A stretch of 64,000 nt of DNA from Pyrinomonadaceae bacterium (GTDB taxonomy: Bacteria; Acidobacteriota; Blastocatellia; Pyrinomonadales; Pyrinomonadaceae): contig JANWYH010000007.1 of assembly GCA_025054715.1 (NCBI GenBank), positions 36,041-100,040 of the forward strand, given 5' to 3'. Below, piece by piece: positions 60,388 to 64,000 of the stretch. Each line of letters opens with the position of its first letter. Position 1 is the stretch's first letter. Under the pieces are notes generated by a model. It worked only from the letters and a program-made list of their open reading frames with translations, did not search any database and was not told the origin of the DNA. The translations under genes and the position numbers were made by a program.

Positions 60388-61383
60388 ATGAGAATCTTGT
60401 TGATACTAATGACTTTTTGTACAACGCTAGCTCAAACGCTAGACCTAAGCAAACCATTAAAGCCTTGTTGGGACAGAAAAACAAAAGCAAATCGTATCGA
60501 GACTGCAAAAAATCTAATCCTTCTTATCTCCGACGGAAATATTGAAGCATTAAATGGCCTCGGACAAATGGTATGGAAAGCTTCTGATAGCCGTGGACAA
60601 GTAAATTCAGCACTAGACGTAGGAAACAAACTGGTCGTAACATATAACTCAACCAACAAAACACTTATTAAATTCCTGAGCTTAACAACAGGGCTTAGTC
60701 TTTTTCAAAAGGAAATCGATTCAAAAGAGTTCCAGACTCTAAAATTAAAGGATAGGTTAGTCGTTCTGTCAAAAAACGGAATCTATTTTTTCGACTCGGC
60801 TGGCAGTCTCCTGTCAAAAAGAGAATTGAATTTTGAAACGGGAATACAAGGTACGGTCTCAAATGAATATATTGCTCTTGCAACACCAAAAGAATTGTTG
60901 CTCTTCGATTCTTTCGGTAATATAAGAGAAATAAGAAAAAAAGGTTTAGAATACGAAATTAAACAAGCTCTTTTTGATGGTAGAAGATTGTATCTATCTG
61001 AAAAGAGCGGGACCTTGATAGCTTTTGACGCTGAAACAAACAACGTTGCATGGAAATACCGACTAGGCGCTGCAATAAAAGACATGAAATTAGTAGATAG
61101 GCAAATCGTCGTAGCTTCATACGACAATTTTCTATATCTATTTTCAAAAAGCGGTGAAGTGGTATGGAAAAAGCGATTCACAGATACACCTAATATTGAG
61201 GTTGCTGCAGACGTGGTGTTTGCCTATGACAAAAACAAAATCTATGCGATCAAGATGTCAAAAAAACCCAAAATAATAAATTTCATAGAAAGTGGAGAAG
61301 AAATAATCAAAATCTCCCTGGTAGACAAAGTTTTGGCTATCTTAAAGCAGAACAAAATAAGTGGGTTCAGCAGTGATTGCTAG
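60388..61383 (+). CDS. Exported PQQ-like beta-propeller repeat protein
   Basis: 331 residues with a short signal peptide (about 1-16, ILLILMTFCTTLAQT). The mature part consists of beta-propeller-like repeats with W/F-x-Y pattern, e.g. LIAFDAETNNVAWKYRLGAA and LYLFSKSGEVVWKKRF, as in PQQ-binding-like/WD40-type propellers. It probably sits in the periplasm. The function is unknown; no enzymatic residues are obvious. The end overlaps the convergent YdcH-like gene by 4 bp. Confidence 0.75.
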   Translation: MRILLILMTFCTTLAQTLDLSKPLKPCWDRKTKANRIETAKNLILLISDGNIEALNGLGQMVWKASDSRGQVNSALDVGNKLVVTYNSTNKTLIKFLSLTTGLSLFQKEIDSKEFQTLKLKDRLVVLSKNGIYFFDSAGSLLSKRELNFETGIQGTVSNEYIALATPKELLLFDSFGNIREIRKKGLEYEIKQALFDGRRLYLSEKSGTLIAFDAETNNVAWKYRLGAAIKDMKLVDRQIVVASYDNFLYLFSKSGEVVWKKRFTDTPNIEVAADVVFAYDKNKIYAIKMSKKPKIINFIESGEEIIKISLVDKVLAILKQNKISGFSSDC

Positions 61384-61619
61384 AACTTTTGAAAATTCTT
61401 CGAGTGCCTTAAAATTCTCGAATATATTTCGTCCTTTATTGCTAGTTTTTTACGCTTAAGAAGAGCTTCTTCGAGCTGCTCTTCTTGCGTGGGATAGTGA
61501 ATACTCGCAAGCTCGCTTAATCTCTTTTCAAGATTCTGATGTGTTATTACAAGTTCTCGAAAACTTGCATCTTCTTTCATAAGTTCATCCCGAATTAAGT
61601 TCATAGTGGTATTATCCAT
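61380..61619 (-). CDS. YdcH/DUF465-like small helical protein
   Basis: 79 residues. A long amphipathic helix pair is visible: FRELVITHQNLEKRLSELAS, then EEALLKRKKLAIKDEIYSRI. This matches DUF465 (YdcH/SlyX-like) patterns, including the HxxLxxRLxEL segment. A strong AGGAGGTG (about 61627-61634) precedes ATG 61619. Family function is unknown. Confidence 0.78.
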   Translation of the reverse strand: MDNTTMNLIRDELMKEDASFRELVITHQNLEKRLSELASIHYPTQEEQLEEALLKRKKLAIKDEIYSRILRHSKNFQKF

Positions 61620-61666
61620 AAAAAATCACCTCCTCGTTCACTTGCGCAGATTATATTAAACAAAAG

Positions 61667-62095
61667 TTAAATGGTCAAGTCCAATTTCATTAAAAGAGCA
61701 TCCTCAGGCGGAAAACTATAAAACTCTTTTCTTACCTTAACAAGCTTAAACCCCTGACTCAGATAAAAATCGATAGCACGTTGGTTCGACTTTCTAACCT
61801 CTAACCAAATACTCTTTGCATTTTTCATTACTGCCTCAGAAACACATGAATAGAAAAGCTTTTTTCCAACACCAGTACCCTCTACTTCTTTCCGCACTGC
61901 AAAGCTTAAAATTTCTACCTCGTCAGCCAAAAACCTAAAGGATATAAAACCTAAGACATGCTCACTTTTGCAGACCCAAAGAGAAGCAAAACAGTTAGAG
62001 AAAACATCTTCGTAGCTTCCCCAACCTAGTCCCCTACTTTTTTCAATTTCAATTATTTCCTCAATATCTTCGGAACAAGCTCGACGAACTAACAT
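61667..62095 (-). CDS. rimI: RimI-like ribosomal-protein alanine N-acetyltransferase (GNAT)
   Basis: About 142 residues from ATG 62095; another in-frame ATG at 62125 would lie further inside tsaB. The GNAT fold is visible with VEILSFAVRKEVEGTGVGKK (acetyl-CoA loop Q/R-x-x-G-x-G/A) and SNQRAIDFYLSQGFKLVKVR. It sits next to tsaB with a 35-bp overlap, the common bacterial pairing. It is probably RimI but another GNAT is possible. Confidence 0.85.
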   Translation of the reverse strand: MLVRRACSEDIEEIIEIEKSRGLGWGSYEDVFSNCFASLWVCKSEHVLGFISFRFLADEVEILSFAVRKEVEGTGVGKKLFYSCVSEAVMKNAKSIWLEVRKSNQRAIDFYLSQGFKLVKVRKEFYSFPPEDALLMKLDLTI

Positions 62096-62681
62096 AATAA
62101 AAGGGGCGTAACTCTCTCCTAGCAAACTTTGAAGCCGTAAAAACGAATCTAGTAAAGTTAGACTTTATAAAGTAAAGTATTTCTTTAACATTTTTAGTTG
62201 AAACTATTGCAAAAGAAGTATTTACGTAATCCCCAAACTGTAGCTCACCTATTTCTCTAAATCCATCATCTTCTCTTTGAAAGTCTTGAAAAATAGCTTT
62301 ATTACCAAAGAAAACAACGCTTCTAACGAAACTTTCGTTTGAAGCGACAAAACCTACCGCTGCTAAAGCGCTTAAAAGCGTAACTCCAATCTCTTCTACT
62401 CTGATACCATAATGACTTAATCCAAAACTTAAACCTTTCGCTATCGAAACTCCTACTCTTACCCCTGTAAGGCTTCCAGGCCCGACGACGCAGATTATCC
62501 TACTGAGATCATAAATACTTAACCTTTGATTTTCCAAAAGATAATTCATCTGATTTAAGAATACTTCTGACATTTTTTCTGTTTCATCTTCGCAAACCCA
62601 GGAAACTATCTCAACATCATTTCGAAAAATCGAAACTCCTGGCACAGGGCTAACCGTGTCTATAACTAACGACGTTTGCAT
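62061..62681 (-). CDS. tsaB: tRNA threonylcarbamoyladenosine biosynthesis protein TsaB
   Basis: 206 residues, a TsaD-like ASKHA fold without the full active site. Landmarks are LVIDTVSPVPGVSIF and ICVVGPGSLTGVRVGVSIAKGL. It forms the TsaBDE complex for the t6A tRNA modification. It overlaps rimI by 35 bp and follows the nucleotidyltransferase gene by 6 bp. Confidence 0.9.
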   Translation of the reverse strand: MQTSLVIDTVSPVPGVSIFRNDVEIVSWVCEDETEKMSEVFLNQMNYLLENQRLSIYDLSRIICVVGPGSLTGVRVGVSIAKGLSFGLSHYGIRVEEIGVTLLSALAAVGFVASNESFVRSVVFFGNKAIFQDFQREDDGFREIGELQFGDYVNTSFAIVSTKNVKEILYFIKSNFTRFVFTASKFARRELRPFYYVSSSSLFRRY

Positions 62682-62687
62682 AAAAAT

Positions 62688-63551
62688 TCAATCTCTTTTT
62701 GTATATTTATGCAACAATCTTCTCAAAAATCCAAAAAATCTCTTAAAAAAACTACCTGTCTGATATAGTAAAACCCGCACTCTACTATCCGTCAAAGAAC
62801 CATTAACCTCTATCATAGCGTTTATCGGATTTGGTGGAAAGCGTAAACTTAATTGCCTCAAGAAAAGCTTATAGTCATGAAGGCAAAGGTGTAGTGGAAT
62901 GATTCTTTCACAGTTTTTCCATTGTTTTTCAAGAAATTTGATCATCCATGAAGGAACTTTCTTACGTGCGTCCTCGACGGGACTAGCTGCCAGTTCGCTT
63001 TGAAGGTCAAAGTAAATATCCGCTATCCCTATTACTACCTCAACCCACTCTCGACGTTTTTGCTCTACCACATCAAATACCTTCTTCCAGTCAAAATCTC
63101 TCCTCCTGCCCCTTATCAAATAATAAACGTCTTTGAGCCTTTCACGATTTACTCCACCGTCAGTAAGCCAATGAATACAAAGAATTCTCAAGTGATCTTC
63201 CTCACTTAAAACTCTTATAGTACCCTTTCCAGTGTCTATAAGAACAGAATTCGAAAAAAGCTTTTCCCAGTCGAGACTATCAAGGTGCCTCAGTCCACAA
63301 TGCAAATCAACCGGCAGATTAGCCTCTTTTATCACCTCCAGGGCTTTCCCATAATCTTCTGGTGCAACACAAATATCAATGTCAGAATATTGACGGGAGT
63401 AAAAGGGATAATAACAAGCCACCGCCCATCCCTTTATTAGAATAGGTTCTACACTTACGCTCCTCAAAGCGGAAAAAACGCTCGCAGCCTGTTCAAGACC
63501 ACGAGCATGATTTATTAAATAAAAAAGTCTCTCAGCGTCCCTTAAATACAA
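62688..63551 (-). CDS. Nucleotidyltransferase-fold protein (NTP_transf_5-like)
   Basis: 287 residues from TTG 63551, the only start codon that fits before the conserved part; GTGGTGGGA precedes it. The nucleotidyltransferase core is ILIKGWAVACYYPFYSRQYS with SDIDICV, the catalytic D-x-D. This family occurs beside PqqD/lasso-peptide-like loci in other bacteria. The 5' end overlaps the PqqD-domain gene by 10 bp. The substrate is unknown. Confidence 0.75.
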   Translation of the reverse strand: MYLRDAERLFYLINHARGLEQAASVFSALRSVSVEPILIKGWAVACYYPFYSRQYSDIDICVAPEDYGKALEVIKEANLPVDLHCGLRHLDSLDWEKLFSNSVLIDTGKGTIRVLSEEDHLRILCIHWLTDGGVNRERLKDVYYLIRGRRRDFDWKKVFDVVEQKRREWVEVVIGIADIYFDLQSELAASPVEDARKKVPSWMIKFLEKQWKNCERIIPLHLCLHDYKLFLRQLSLRFPPNPINAMIEVNGSLTDSRVRVLLYQTGSFFKRFFGFLRRLLHKYTKRD

Positions 63552-63991
63552 GTCCCACCACTACAATTACAAGGAAATGGGCACGTCGTAGTACAAGTAA
63601 TACCTACACAGGTTGCTGATGCAAGCGAAGTATTTGGAATACTTAATGAGGCTACTATCGGTAGCGCTACCATCGTTGCAACACCAATCCTTTTTAAGGC
63701 TTCTCTCCTCGATAAATGACGTCGTCTCTTAGAAGTCAAAAGACCGCTTTCACTTAGCTCATCAAGAGCAAAAACGATAAAATCACGGCTTATTTCCGTC
63801 TTAAAGTAAGAAGTTGCCATTTCTCTCAAATCATCAACTGAACGCGTTCCGTCACATGATTTCCATATAAAGGCTGCTGTCTCCGTTAAATGGCTCGCTT
63901 TGTTGGCTTTTAGGTCATATACCAAAAGCTCACCATTTACTTCCTGAACAACTAAATCTTCCTTTCTTGCAATAGGATTTTTTTCAATCAT
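63542..63991 (-). CDS. PqqD-domain protein with RR-type signal segment and six-cysteine tail
   Basis: 149 residues starting at ATG 63991 near the window edge. Residues about 5-90 form a PqqD-like domain (RiPP recognition element type; DLVVQEVNGELLVYDLKANK). About 90-100 contains SRREALKR, followed by a hydrophobic helix (102-118; GVATMVALPIVASLS) resembling a Tat-type signal. The tail (126-149) has Cys at 128, 133, 137, 141, 143 and 148. I read this as a leader/recognition domain fused to a precursor-like peptide. It overlaps the nucleotidyltransferase gene by 10 bp. Confidence 0.7.
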   Translation of the reverse strand: MIEKNPIARKEDLVVQEVNGELLVYDLKANKASHLTETAAFIWKSCDGTRSVDDLREMATSYFKTEISRDFIVFALDELSESGLLTSKRRRHLSRREALKRIGVATMVALPIVASLSIPNTSLASATCVGITCTTTCPFPCNCSGGTCI

Positions 63992-64000
63992 ATTCTTACC

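Overview
The window is a dense chromosomal segment from a low-G+C, Gram-negative-type bacterium. Most genes are housekeeping, gaps are short, and many neighbours share 4-bp ATGA overlaps. The best guess is a member of the Acidobacteriota, probably class Blastocatellia. That placement rests on lineage-typical gene types: a DUF6677-like membrane protein, a long secreted FG-GAP/VCBS protein with a carboxypeptidase-regulatory-like domain, and a PqqD-domain protein with an SRREALKR segment and a Cys-rich tail. It is an inference, because no rRNA gene is present. Lipopolysaccharide export permeases and OmpA-type proteins support an outer membrane. No insertion sequence, prophage or CRISPR array was seen.

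Layout. 0-5 kb: end of an FkbM methyltransferase, a polyprenyl diphosphate synthase, a coiled-coil/winged-helix protein, then a leftward pair (PLP enzyme with CBS domains, FHA membrane protein). 5-15.6 kb: S41 peptidase, LolA-like protein, tmk-holB-DUF2752, ispG (leftward), unknown small proteins, rlmD, an EEP-family protein, an unusual G+C-richer stretch and nadK. 15.6-25.5 kb: a 1240-residue secreted repeat protein, rpoN, a MoxR/DUF58 pair, and a DUF2520/OmpA pair. 25.6-34.3 kb: a one-directional cluster for mannose sugars (two glycosyltransferases, GH130, universal stress protein, isomerase-like cupin, GH5-like protein, ManC, ManB) ended by a strong terminator. 34.3-47 kb: YceI, YggT, a tiny membrane protein, tpiA, secG, tRNA-Leu(GAG), a carboxyltransferase, then a leftward hslV-hslU-lipoprotein-FAH-transaldolase operon, NamZ and recO. 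47-60 kb: a fused LptF-LptG permease, ahcY-metK, accA-dnaE, miaB, a bifunctional nuclease, parA-parB and ssb. 60-64 kb: a beta-propeller protein, a YdcH-like protein, tsaB-rimI, and at the right edge a nucleotidyltransferase next to a PqqD-domain protein with a six-cysteine tail.

Three sequence-level observations stand out. First, the + strand changes from G/T-rich to C/A-rich near 48.1 kb, inside the lptFG fusion, as expected at a replication terminus or an inversion boundary. Second, many operon-leading genes have a -10-like hexamer only 6-8 nt before the start codon, which suggests widespread leaderless mRNAs, while operon-internal genes often carry Shine-Dalgarno sequences. Third, the right edge enters what may be a peptide-modification (RiPP-like) locus. 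A tandem duplication in dnaE also doubles its probable clamp-binding pentapeptide.
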